From assembly GCF_000178855.1 (NCBI RefSeq), contig NZ_ADVG01000005.1, positions 248,001 through 312,000 of the forward strand: 64,000 nucleotides of DNA. The letters are read 5' to 3'. Source of the DNA: Ktedonobacter racemifer DSM 44963 (GTDB lineage: Bacteria; Chloroflexota; Ktedonobacteria; Ktedonobacterales; Ktedonobacteraceae). The notes under the pieces are model-generated. The model ran no database searches and had not been told where the DNA came from. It saw nothing but the letters and a program-made list of their open reading frames with translations. Shown one piece after another: positions 1 through 7,328 of the stretch (positions are counted from its first letter, which is position 1; each line of letters starts with the position of its first letter). The position numbers were made by a program, and so were the translations under genes.

Positions 1-364
1 AGCAGGCGACACAGACCAGGTCGGGTTCATAGTCCGCGAGGATGGCGTGGGTGGTGGGATCGTTTAAGCGGCTCACCTTCCAGAGTGGTAGGTGCTGTTT
101 CGTTGCGATTTGTACAATATTGGTATGTAGCGAAGTATGCGCGAGCGGCAGCATAGTACGCGCTGGCAGCGGATTTTCATAGCGCGTGATGGCGGGTGTG
201 GCTCTCCCAGGGATGGCACCACCGGGTATCACCACCCCGCGGACGTCGATTCCTGCCTCCAGCAGCGCGCTGAGCGCCAGGGCCGAGAACGTCCCTTGCA
301 TGCCGAAAAAGAGCACACGCGGCGCCGTTCCCTGCTCAAAGCTATTTGACATAGTTGATTGCAT
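1..364 (-). CDS. formyltransferase-like protein, N-terminal part (runs off the left edge)
   Basis: Reading the minus strand from the ATG at 364 gives an open frame to the window edge. It begins MQSTMSNSFEQGTAPRVLFF and continues GMQGTFSALALSALLEAG, then a V-R-G-V-V-I-P-G strand. This matches the N-terminal Rossmann start of the formyl_trans family (methionyl-tRNA formyltransferase, ArnA, PurN), where a hydrophobic strand, a G-x-x-x-F turn and a helix precede the substrate-binding region. The catalytic Asn/His/Asp lie beyond the window, so the acceptor substrate cannot be told. No strong ribosome site is seen; an internal ATG at 352 is an alternative start. The gene is divergent from the YggX-type gene, with about 55 bp between starts, so the two probably share a promoter region. 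Confidence 0.7.
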   Translation of the reverse strand, partial: MQSTMSNSFEQGTAPRVLFFGMQGTFSALALSALLEAGIDVRGVVIPGGAIPGRATPAITRYENPLPARTMLPLAHTSLHTNIVQIATKQHLPLWKVSRLNDPTTHAILADYEPDLVCVAC

Positions 365-419
365 CTTGTAGTATCTCAATATCATTCAGTCTCGTTTGTG
401 CGTAACAGGAGTTTTCATC

Positions 420-1025
420 ATGCCACGAATGGTCTATTGTGTCAAACTAAAGCAGGAACTTCCTGGCCTGGACAAAGCGCCCTTCCCAGGCGAGCTTGGG
501 CAGCGTATCTATGATAACATCTCGCAGCAGGCATGGCAGATGTGGCCCAACCGCAGCATGCAGATTATCGCCGACCGGGGCCTGAATATGGCCGACCCCC
601 AGGCCCGCAAAGCCATGCGCCAGGAGATGGAGAAGTTCTTCTTCGGCGAGAGTGAGCAGGCCAAGCCCGCTCAAGCCGGGCAGGCCGGGCCGCACATCGT
701 CTTCTGCGCAAAGCTGCAACGCGAACTTCCCGGCCTGGATAAGCCACCCTTCCCTGGTCCTCTGGGGCAGCGCATTTATGAGAGTATCTCCAAACAGGCC
801 TGGGATATGTGGCCCGCGCAAAGCACGCTCATCATCAACCACTATGGCCTGAACATGGCCGATCCCGAGTCACGCAAGATCCTGCGCGAGCAGATGGAGG
901 ACTTCTTCTTTGGCAAGGATGCGCGTATGCCCGAAGGCTGGGCACCTGAAGAGGTCGGCGCGGGTGGCGGTGGTGCTAGCCGTAAGGGTGGTGGTGGCGG
1001 CGGCGGCGCGGCACGCAAAAAGTAA
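420..1025 (+). CDS. tandem YggX-type oxidative damage protection protein
   Basis: Two consecutive copies of the Fe(II)-trafficking/YggX domain make up most of this protein of about 201 aa. Copy 1 is residues 4-77 and copy 2 about 92-166. Each has the conserved Cys in a V-x-C or F-C-A strand (C7 and C96), then K-Q-E-L-P-G-L-D, P-F-P-G-x-L-G-Q-R-I-Y, Q-A-W-x-M-W and G-L-N-M-A-D-P. The E. coli family member is a single domain of about 90 aa that protects Fe-S clusters from oxidation. The C-terminus is a Gly-rich Arg/Lys tail. ATG 420 is preferred over 396 because AGGAG lies a few bases before it and the first copy starts there. The radical SAM gene begins 17 bp after the stop, suggesting one operon. 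Confidence 0.85.
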   Translation: MPRMVYCVKLKQELPGLDKAPFPGELGQRIYDNISQQAWQMWPNRSMQIIADRGLNMADPQARKAMRQEMEKFFFGESEQAKPAQAGQAGPHIVFCAKLQRELPGLDKPPFPGPLGQRIYESISKQAWDMWPAQSTLIINHYGLNMADPESRKILREQMEDFFFGKDARMPEGWAPEEVGAGGGGASRKGGGGGGGAARKK

Positions 1026-1042
1026 GGAAGCGACAGGGAACA

Positions 1043-2485
1043 ATGTCCGCACTATCAAACTGGCGAGAACCAGGGGCGATCCTGCTGCTCTCCTGCTATG
1101 AGCAGGGGCATCAGCCCTTCCACCTCGCCTCGCTGAGCGCTATACTGCAACAGGATGGCTTCGCGCCCCACGCCGTGGATACCGCTATCGATACGCTCAG
1201 CGACGAGGCCATACAGCAGGCCCGCTTTATCGCCATATCCGTCCCCATGCACACGGCGCTGCGCCTGGGCGAGGCCGTGGCGCGCCGCGTGCGCCAGGTC
1301 AATCCAGGGGCATTTATCTGCCTCTACGGCCTCTATGCCCTGCTCAACGCCGACCACCTGCTCCAGGGCACCATCGATGCGGCAATTGGTGGCGAATATG
1401 AAGAGCCACTCTTACGCCTTGTGCAGGCCCGTGAGCAGGGGCAAGACACAGCCATTCCCGGTGTACGCACACGAGAGCATGCCAGTGGAGCCTGGATCGC
1501 GCGCACGCCTTTCCTGGTGCCACAGCGCCGCCAGCTTCCCGCCCTGGACCGCTATGCGCGCCTGCAATGGGGAGATGACCTACGCATCGTAGGCTATACT
1601 GAGAGCACGCGTGGTTGCAAACATACCTGCCTGCACTGCCCCGTCACGCCCGTCTACCAGGGGCGCTTCTTCGCTGTCCCCCAGCAAATTGTCCTGGCGG
1701 ACATCCGCGCCCAGGTGGAGCAGGGGGCACGCCACATCACCTTTGGCGATCCCGATTTCTGGAACGGTCCCACACACGCCCTGCGTATCGCCCGCGCGCT
1801 CCACGCTGAGTTCCCTGAAGTGACCTTTGACGCCACGGTCAAGATTGAGCACCTGCTCAAGCACGCCTCCCTGCTCCCCGAGATGCGCGAACTGGGCTGC
1901 GTCTTCATCGTCTCCGCCGTGGAGTCGCTCAACGATACGGCGCTACTGCGGCTCGATAAGGGGCATACAGCTGCCGACGTACGGCGCGCCTTCGCCTTGA
2001 CGCGGGAAGCCGGTATCGTGCTGCGCCCCTCGCTGCTCCCCTTTTCCCCCTGGGAGACGCTGGAGAGCTATATCGAACTCCTTGACTTTTTCGAGCAGCA
2101 GCACGCCATCGAACATCTCGACCCGGTACACCTCTCGATTCGCCTGCTCGTCCCGCCTGGGTCCGCACTCCTGGCACAGGAGAAGAGCCAGAGATGGTTA
2201 CGCGACCTGGATGCCGAGAACTATACCTATCGCTGGCAACATTCCGATCCACGGATGGACAAGCTGCACGAGCGCGTCTCCGCCATTGTCGCGCAGGGCG
2301 AGAATTGCCAGGCCGATGCGAGCGAGACCTTCTTCAAAGTCAAGGCCCAGGCCCTCGCGATGCTGGGACAAGACTTCTCACCGGCACAGGCGCTCAGCGC
2401 TTACGGTCCCCGCGACGTCCTCCCCCACCTGACCGAATCCTGGTTCTGCTGAGCAGAGCCCACCAAGGACCAGTTGGCCCTATAA
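1043..2485 (+). CDS. CUAEP-tail B12-binding-type radical SAM selenoprotein (TGA at 2450 read as Sec)
   Basis: The N-terminal 150 residues look like a cobalamin-binding-type Rossmann domain (L-x-S-C-Y-E-Q-G-H and repeated strands). A radical SAM core follows with the cluster motif C-K-H-T-C-L-H-C at C192/C196/C199. Translation to the first stop ends in W-F-C at residue 469. The next codon is TGA (2450-2452), followed in frame by GCA GAG CCC, so with TGA as selenocysteine the tail reads C-U-A-E-P-T-K-D-Q-L-A-L and stops at TAA 2483-2485. From memory, NCBI has a family named CUAEP/CCAEP-tail radical SAM (seleno)protein, in which a Cys or Sec precedes A-E-P. The total would be 480 aa. Substrate unknown; the Cys-Sec pair suggests redox chemistry or a metal ligand. 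Confidence 0.85.
2463..2477 (+). promoter_or_regulatory. possible bacterial SECIS stem-loop after the Sec codon
   Basis: CCAA and TTGG pair around a 7-nt loop that starts with GG, about 14 nt downstream of the TGA. Bacterial SECIS elements are stem-loops just 3' of the UGA with a G early in the apical loop. The stem here is short and the spacing is at the low end, so this is only a candidate. Confidence 0.35.
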
Positions 2486-2516
2486 TTTTCTTGTGAGTGA
2501 TTCTCACAACCCTTTT

Positions 2517-2593
2517 ACCTGGGTAGGGAGTGTGGCGGTGGACACTGGCGACCGCTGGTCGCCAGTGTCCACCGCCACACTCCCTACCCAGGT
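2517..2593. repeat. perfect 37-bp-arm inverted repeat
   Basis: The left arm (2517-2553) and right arm (2557-2593) are exact reverse complements around a 3-nt loop. A smaller repeat, TTGTGAG/CTCACAA, lies just upstream (2491-2509). The large hairpin follows the selenoprotein stop and precedes the YbaK gene. It may stop transcription, although it has no U-tract, and it belongs to the general set of long hairpins in this window. Confidence 0.85.
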
Positions 2594-2648
2594 GAGCGCC
2601 GCAGGCGCGAGAAGTCATTAAACATAGACAAAGGAGATTTTCATCCGC

Positions 2649-3128
2649 ATGACGCAAACATTGAGTGCAAGCGCGCAACGCGTACAGGATATCCTCAGCG
2701 AGCGTGGCTTTGATTGCCAGGTCCAGGAGCTGCCCAGTCCCACACGTACCGCGCAGGAGGCCGCGGACTCTATTGGCACTACCGTAGGACAGATCGTCAA
2801 ATCCCTTATTTTCCGGGGCAAGGAGAGCGACCAGGCCATCCTTGTCGTCGCCAGCGGCACCAATCGCGTCAATGAGAAGAGCCTCAAGGCCGCTTCCGGC
2901 GAGGGTATCGAGAAGCCCAACGCCGATTTTGTGCGCGAACGCACGGGCTTCGCCATTGGGGGCGTTGCGCCTATCGGTCACACCTCTACACTCAAGACCT
3001 TTATCGACGCTGACCTCTTCCAGTATCAAGAGATCTGGGCCGCGGCAGGCACGCCCAACGCCGTCTTCCGCCTCACCCCCCAGAACCTGAAAGAGATGAC
3101 CGGCGGCGAGATTATTGACGTCAAATAG
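2649..3128 (+). CDS. YbaK/EbsC-family aminoacyl-tRNA deacylase
   Basis: The 159-aa protein matches the YbaK/ProX fold. Visible motifs include T-R-T-A-Q-E-A-A, V-G-Q-I-V-K-S-L-I-F with the conserved Lys, and G-F-A-I-G-G-V-A-P-I-G-H. The family hydrolyses mischarged tRNA, classically Cys-tRNA(Pro), in the cytoplasm; the exact substrate here is unknown. AAAGGAGA precedes the ATG by about 11 nt. It lies between a long hairpin and the FtsX-type permease and has no obvious functional partner nearby. Confidence 0.85.
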   Translation: MTQTLSASAQRVQDILSERGFDCQVQELPSPTRTAQEAADSIGTTVGQIVKSLIFRGKESDQAILVVASGTNRVNEKSLKAASGEGIEKPNADFVRERTGFAIGGVAPIGHTSTLKTFIDADLFQYQEIWAAAGTPNAVFRLTPQNLKEMTGGEIIDVK

Positions 3129-3166
3129 CTATTTACGCATAGAGTGATGATAAAGGACTATCTATC

Positions 3167-6100
3167 ATGCGCTTCACGTCCAGGCTCAAGCCTCCTACTC
3201 ATTCCATGTATCAGAGTGTATTGTTGGCTCTCAGCCTGGCACAGTGGAGCTGGCGCCCAAATAGATTACTGCTCCTGACGATGTGCCTGGGTATGAGCGC
3301 GGCGGTGCTCCTGCTATGCGCAATTCCGCTCCTTGAACAGGTCACAGGCACAGCCAGCCTGCGCCAGGCCCTGCGCGTCTCACCCGAAAATACACGCATT
3401 ACAATCAGCGCGGAGGCTCAGGCCCTCTCCCCTCAATTACTGGCTTCAATGACATCAGCAAGCACAGCCCCATTTAAAGAGCATCTTGCCCCCTACCTGA
3501 CACAGGATCAGCCAGCGCAATACCGAGTGTATGGCTTCCCGCTGGTGTCACCAGCGGGACCTGACTCCGAGGATCAACTCGGCTTCATCTCCACCAATAT
3601 CCAGCAGATGCGGTCGCATGTGCGCCTGCTCAGTGGGCGCTTCCCTTCCAGTCAGCAGCATAGCGAACCTGAAGTTCTCCTGACTCAGGAGTCCGCCGCG
3701 CTTTTGCGAGTTTCGCCTGGCGCAACCATAACGACCAGCGTAGGCTACTATACCAGCGTGGAAGATAAAGACACGTCACAATTCGCAGACACATCTTATA
3801 AGCGTACGACTCGCCTGACACTACGCGTCGTGGGCCTTATCGCAGCCAACACCAGTGACATTTTCTGGCATGGGACCAGCTTTCTGCCCACGCCTCTCAT
3901 ACCCGATCATACCCGGCCTTTAAGCTTCCCCCTGCTACTCTCAAGTGACGCACTGGGCGCCTGGTGCCAGGAGCAGTTCTCGCAGGCCCAAGCATCTGAC
4001 ACAACGAACTCCCAGCCTTCCTCGCCAGAGGCGTTTGTCTTTGATTCCACCGTCTTCGCTTACTGGGACCTGTTTATTGATCCTTCGCGCCTGTCTATTG
4101 ATCGCTATGCCAGTTTCCGTGAGGCGTTGAGAAGCACGGACCTGGACTTCTACAATGGAGTTGCATTACATAGCTATATGTTACGCAATCTGCCATCGCC
4201 CTACTTACTAAACTTGAGCTATGGTAGTCCCCTGGTGGGCACTGGCCCCTCGGTGCTCAACCAGTTGAGCACCCATATAACGCTTTCTCGCGTCCCAGTT
4301 CTCATTATTTCACTTCCTACCATCTTGCTTGACCTCTTCTTCATGAGTGTGCTCATTTCGTTGCTCATTGAACGCCAATCATCGGGCATCGCCCTTCTCC
4401 GCAGTCGTGGCGCGAGCGCCCTTCAGATCATATGTGCCTTTTCACTTCAAGGCCTGGTCGTATCGCTCATTGCGTTCATTATTGGGATATTGCTCGCGCC
4501 CCTGGTGGTAAGCACGATTACCCGGCCGCTCTTGCCATCACTGGCTCAGGACACCACAATGATCCTCTGGCAACAGCCAATGGTGACGTTGCAAAGTGTC
4601 ATTCCATATGCATTACTCGCGCTGCTTGCGGGTATGGGGAGTATGCTCTTCACCCTGGCGCAAAGCTTGCGTTTGAACGTGCTCACGCAGCGTTACGAGA
4701 GCGCACGCGTAACGCTGCGCCCCTACTGGGAACGCTTCTACCTGGATGCCATCTCCGCGGTTATCGCGCTGGTACTCTATCTCATAGCGAACTATGTCTT
4801 TCAACTCCAGGGCTTGCTTTCAGATGACACGATTTACGCCATTGCAACCCCTGTTGCCCTGCTGGCACCGTTCTTTTTTATGCTCAGCATCCTCTTTTGT
4901 TTCCTGCGCTTCGCGCCTCGTGGACTCAATCTGTTAGCCCGGCTAGCCCATCGCGGGAGAACCGCTCCACCCATGCTCGCGTTGGCCCAGATGACGCGTT
5001 CGCCACGTCGGCCCTTGCAGATCACGTTATTGCTCGCACTCGCGTCTTCGTTCATCATGCTGACGCTTATCTTTAACGATTCACAACAGCAACGACTCAC
5101 AGAGCTTGCCAGCTATGAAAGCGTCGCCGACTTCAGTGGCTCTTTTGTGGGAAAGGTCAAGCCATCGATCACAAATGCGTATCAAACATACAACGCACTA
5201 CTAGGAGTCAGCGCGGTCTCGCTTGGTAGCGAGATTGTCAGTTTTCAGGATAAGAGCCACTCCATCCGCATTCGTGCCGTTGATGCCAAAACCTACGCGC
5301 GAGCCACCTACTGGAGCACACAAAACTCCGAGCAACCCCTTGAGGCTCTGACGCGTGAACTCGCACGACAACGGCCCACAACCAGCTATCCTCAAGCGGT
5401 GTCTGCCCTCGTTGATACGCTGGGCTGGGAGCAGTTGCATCTTTCGCCAGGCAAGACCTTTACGCTGACCTCGTATGATTCTGGTCATGCCTACACCACT
5501 ACCTATAAAGCACTCGCACGCGTCAATATGATTGAAGGTATGTATGACTCACCTTCCTCTACCGATCAGTCTGCGACGCCAGCGCTCCTGGTGGACTACC
5601 AGACACTCGCTGCTTATCACGCGCAGACTGATAAGCAGCCACTCCCCCTCACACGCGCATGGTTGCGAACCAGTGATAATCTTGCTTTCCTGGCTCGCTT
5701 GCGTGCGCAATTGAACGGTTCAGATGAAGTAGGATTGGCGAACCTTCAGGATCGGCGCGCGCTCCTTGAGGCGCTCCGCACAGACCCGCTGACCCTGGAT
5801 CTCTTGCTGCTTCTCGCACTTGGCACGACTATCGCACTCCTGCTAGGGTTATGCGGAAACATACTGATTACCTGGAATAGCATTCACGAGCGGCAACTTG
5901 GTTTCGCTGTCTTGCGGGCATTGGGAACAGAGCCGCCCCTGGTGGCACGGATCCTCATCTGGGAGCAGGGCGTTATCCACCTGGTCGCGCTCTTCTTCGG
6001 GGTCGTCTTTGGCCTGCTTTTCACCTTTACCCTGATACCCAGGCTCATGATCAGCAGTACGCCAGTAAATAACGCTCTGGGCAACGTCACGAGCCTGGAC

Positions 6101-6265
6101 TTCTACATGCTGCAACGTACCGTTCAAGTCCAGGTTCAAGCACCCACTTCGCTGGCCCTGGCCTTCCTGGCCTTTGCCCTTGTGTGCGTGCTCATTATCT
6201 TTCTCGTCACGCGTCACGTACTACACCTGCTCCCCGCGCAAGCGTTGCGCTTAAACAAGGATTAA
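3167..6265 (+). CDS. FtsX-like ABC transporter permease, 1032 aa
   Basis: This large membrane protein starts with one TM segment near residues 38-60, followed by a long extracytoplasmic region. A three- or four-helix FtsX block lies around 370-500 (including E-R-Q-S-S-G-I-A-L-L-R-S-R-G-A), then more TM segments, a second soluble region, and a final FtsX block around 870-1020 (I-H-E-R-Q-L-G-F-A-V-L-R-A-L-G). The layout is that of MacB/LolC-type permeases with duplicated FtsX domains, which move lipids, peptides or lipoproteins or act as mechanotransmitters. No partner ATPase or membrane fusion protein is adjacent, so the ATPase must be encoded elsewhere. The substrate cannot be predicted. Confidence 0.85.
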   Translation: MRFTSRLKPPTHSMYQSVLLALSLAQWSWRPNRLLLLTMCLGMSAAVLLLCAIPLLEQVTGTASLRQALRVSPENTRITISAEAQALSPQLLASMTSASTAPFKEHLAPYLTQDQPAQYRVYGFPLVSPAGPDSEDQLGFISTNIQQMRSHVRLLSGRFPSSQQHSEPEVLLTQESAALLRVSPGATITTSVGYYTSVEDKDTSQFADTSYKRTTRLTLRVVGLIAANTSDIFWHGTSFLPTPLIPDHTRPLSFPLLLSSDALGAWCQEQFSQAQASDTTNSQPSSPEAFVFDSTVFAYWDLFIDPSRLSIDRYASFREALRSTDLDFYNGVALHSYMLRNLPSPYLLNLSYGSPLVGTGPSVLNQLSTHITLSRVPVLIISLPTILLDLFFMSVLISLLIERQSSGIALLRSRGASALQIICAFSLQGLVVSLIAFIIGILLAPLVVSTITRPLLPSLAQDTTMILWQQPMVTLQSVIPYALLALLAGMGSMLFTLAQSLRLNVLTQRYESARVTLRPYWERFYLDAISAVIALVLYLIANYVFQLQGLLSDDTIYAIATPVALLAPFFFMLSILFCFLRFAPRGLNLLARLAHRGRTAPPMLALAQMTRSPRRPLQITLLLALASSFIMLTLIFNDSQQQRLTELASYESVADFSGSFVGKVKPSITNAYQTYNALLGVSAVSLGSEIVSFQDKSHSIRIRAVDAKTYARATYWSTQNSEQPLEALTRELARQRPTTSYPQAVSALVDTLGWEQLHLSPGKTFTLTSYDSGHAYTTTYKALARVNMIEGMYDSPSSTDQSATPALLVDYQTLAAYHAQTDKQPLPLTRAWLRTSDNLAFLARLRAQLNGSDEVGLANLQDRRALLEALRTDPLTLDLLLLLALGTTIALLLGLCGNILITWNSIHERQLGFAVLRALGTEPPLVARILIWEQGVIHLVALFFGVVFGLLFTFTLIPRLMISSTPVNNALGNVTSLDFYMLQRTVQVQVQAPTSLALAFLAFALVCVLIIFLVTRHVLHLLPAQALRLNKD

Positions 6266-6309
6266 TAAGAAAGTGCGCAAGCCAGAAGAAGTTTTATTCA
6301 GGTTTCGTT

Positions 6310-6350
6310 CATTGGGACAGAAAGCGCCTGCTCAGCCTCCTGTCCCAATG
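6310..6350. terminator. hairpin between convergent genes
   Basis: CATTGGGACAG (6310-6320) and its exact reverse complement (6340-6350) flank a 19-nt loop. It lies between the stops of the FtsX gene (plus) and the TCD1-like gene (minus), a position suited to a bidirectional terminator. No clear U-tract is present. Confidence 0.5.
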
Positions 6351-6359
6351 GGCAGGCTC

Positions 6360-6782
6360 TTACGCCTTCGGATTCGTCACCGGGTTCAGCATGGCACTAC
6401 AAAAGGCGCCGTCATGCATGATTTGCTGCCACCTGAGAGTGACTGCGAGTTGCGCCTCGCCCTGCGATTTCGCCAGGATAGCATTTAACTCCGAGTTAAA
6501 CTTGATGCCGATCTGGACCTCCCACTCGCTTGGGCGTGTTTTCTCCGTCATCTTCAATACGGCTTCACTCACATTCGAGGCACAGGCTCCGATCAAGTCC
6601 CGGGCACTGGCAAAGGCGTTCTTTACCTGGTGGACACCCCCTTGCGCCACGCCCAATGGGTCTTGGGGAGATGTCCCATCATGCCTCGACAGAAGGGTCT
6701 GCGTATCCACCAGGTCCCCCACCTCGATAAAGACCTCGACCTCCTGCCCATTGCACTGCACAGTGTCGCGAATAATAGCCAT
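6360..6782 (-). CDS. CU044_2847-family (trypsin-co-occurring domain 1) protein
   Basis: This 140-aa protein ends in the family's typical C-terminal pattern: W-E-V-Q-I-G-I-K-F-N-S-E-L, then A-I-L-A-K-S-Q-G-E-A-Q-L, then V-T-L-R-W. The N-terminus is a short beta-rich stretch (V-E-V-F-I-E-V-G-D). Such domains are often found next to trypsin-like proteases, NACHT proteins or other conflict-type modules, and their biochemical role is not established. Here no protease or NACHT gene is adjacent. GGAGG stands just before the ATG. Confidence 0.65.
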   Translation of the reverse strand: MAIIRDTVQCNGQEVEVFIEVGDLVDTQTLLSRHDGTSPQDPLGVAQGGVHQVKNAFASARDLIGACASNVSEAVLKMTEKTRPSEWEVQIGIKFNSELNAILAKSQGEAQLAVTLRWQQIMHDGAFCSAMLNPVTNPKA

Positions 6783-7317
6783 ACGTCCTCCACCCTGCTT
6801 CTCACTTGTGCCCGCGCCAGCGCACAGGTCACACTACAACGAAACATCGTTCTCTGCTGCTATTACCACAATTATATGCTTCTCTTCGCGAACAACACAA
6901 CTGCATTGATGCACATCATTGTCTCCCAGTGCGCACATCTATTTAGGCACATAGACTACCATCAGTTGCTTTGTATCAATCCCAGCTTGCTATTGCACGA
7001 TTTTGAAATTAAGCAAGCGAGTCCGGTAGGTATTCCAGAGCCGGAAATTAATTGGTAAGAGCATTTCCATACCGCGAGAGGCTGTGATATCTCCTAAGTC
7101 GAGGACATGTTTCCATGCAAACTCTTTGCTGAGCAGGTTTATAACCTGGGACTTCGCTTGCGCATCATTGCCACAGATCAGGGTGTTATGCTCTCCATCT
7201 GCTAACTGATTCGGATTCACCATAAGCTCTACAACAATCGTATTGAGCGCCTTAACTACCTTTAATTTGGGAAAGGCCCGCTGAAGTTGTTCGCCCAACG
7301 AGTCGGTATTCACGACC

Positions 7318-7328
7318 GAGAGGGAGGG
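7318..7328. repeat. target site duplication, left copy
   Basis: GAGAGGGAGGG immediately precedes the IS4 element and is repeated exactly at its right side. Eleven bp is within the 10-13 bp range known for the IS4 family. Confidence 0.9.

Noticed and set aside
6184..6909. 241-codon plus-strand frame across the TCD1-like gene
   Set aside because: It overlaps the end of the FtsX gene and is antisense to a better-supported gene with a good ribosome site.
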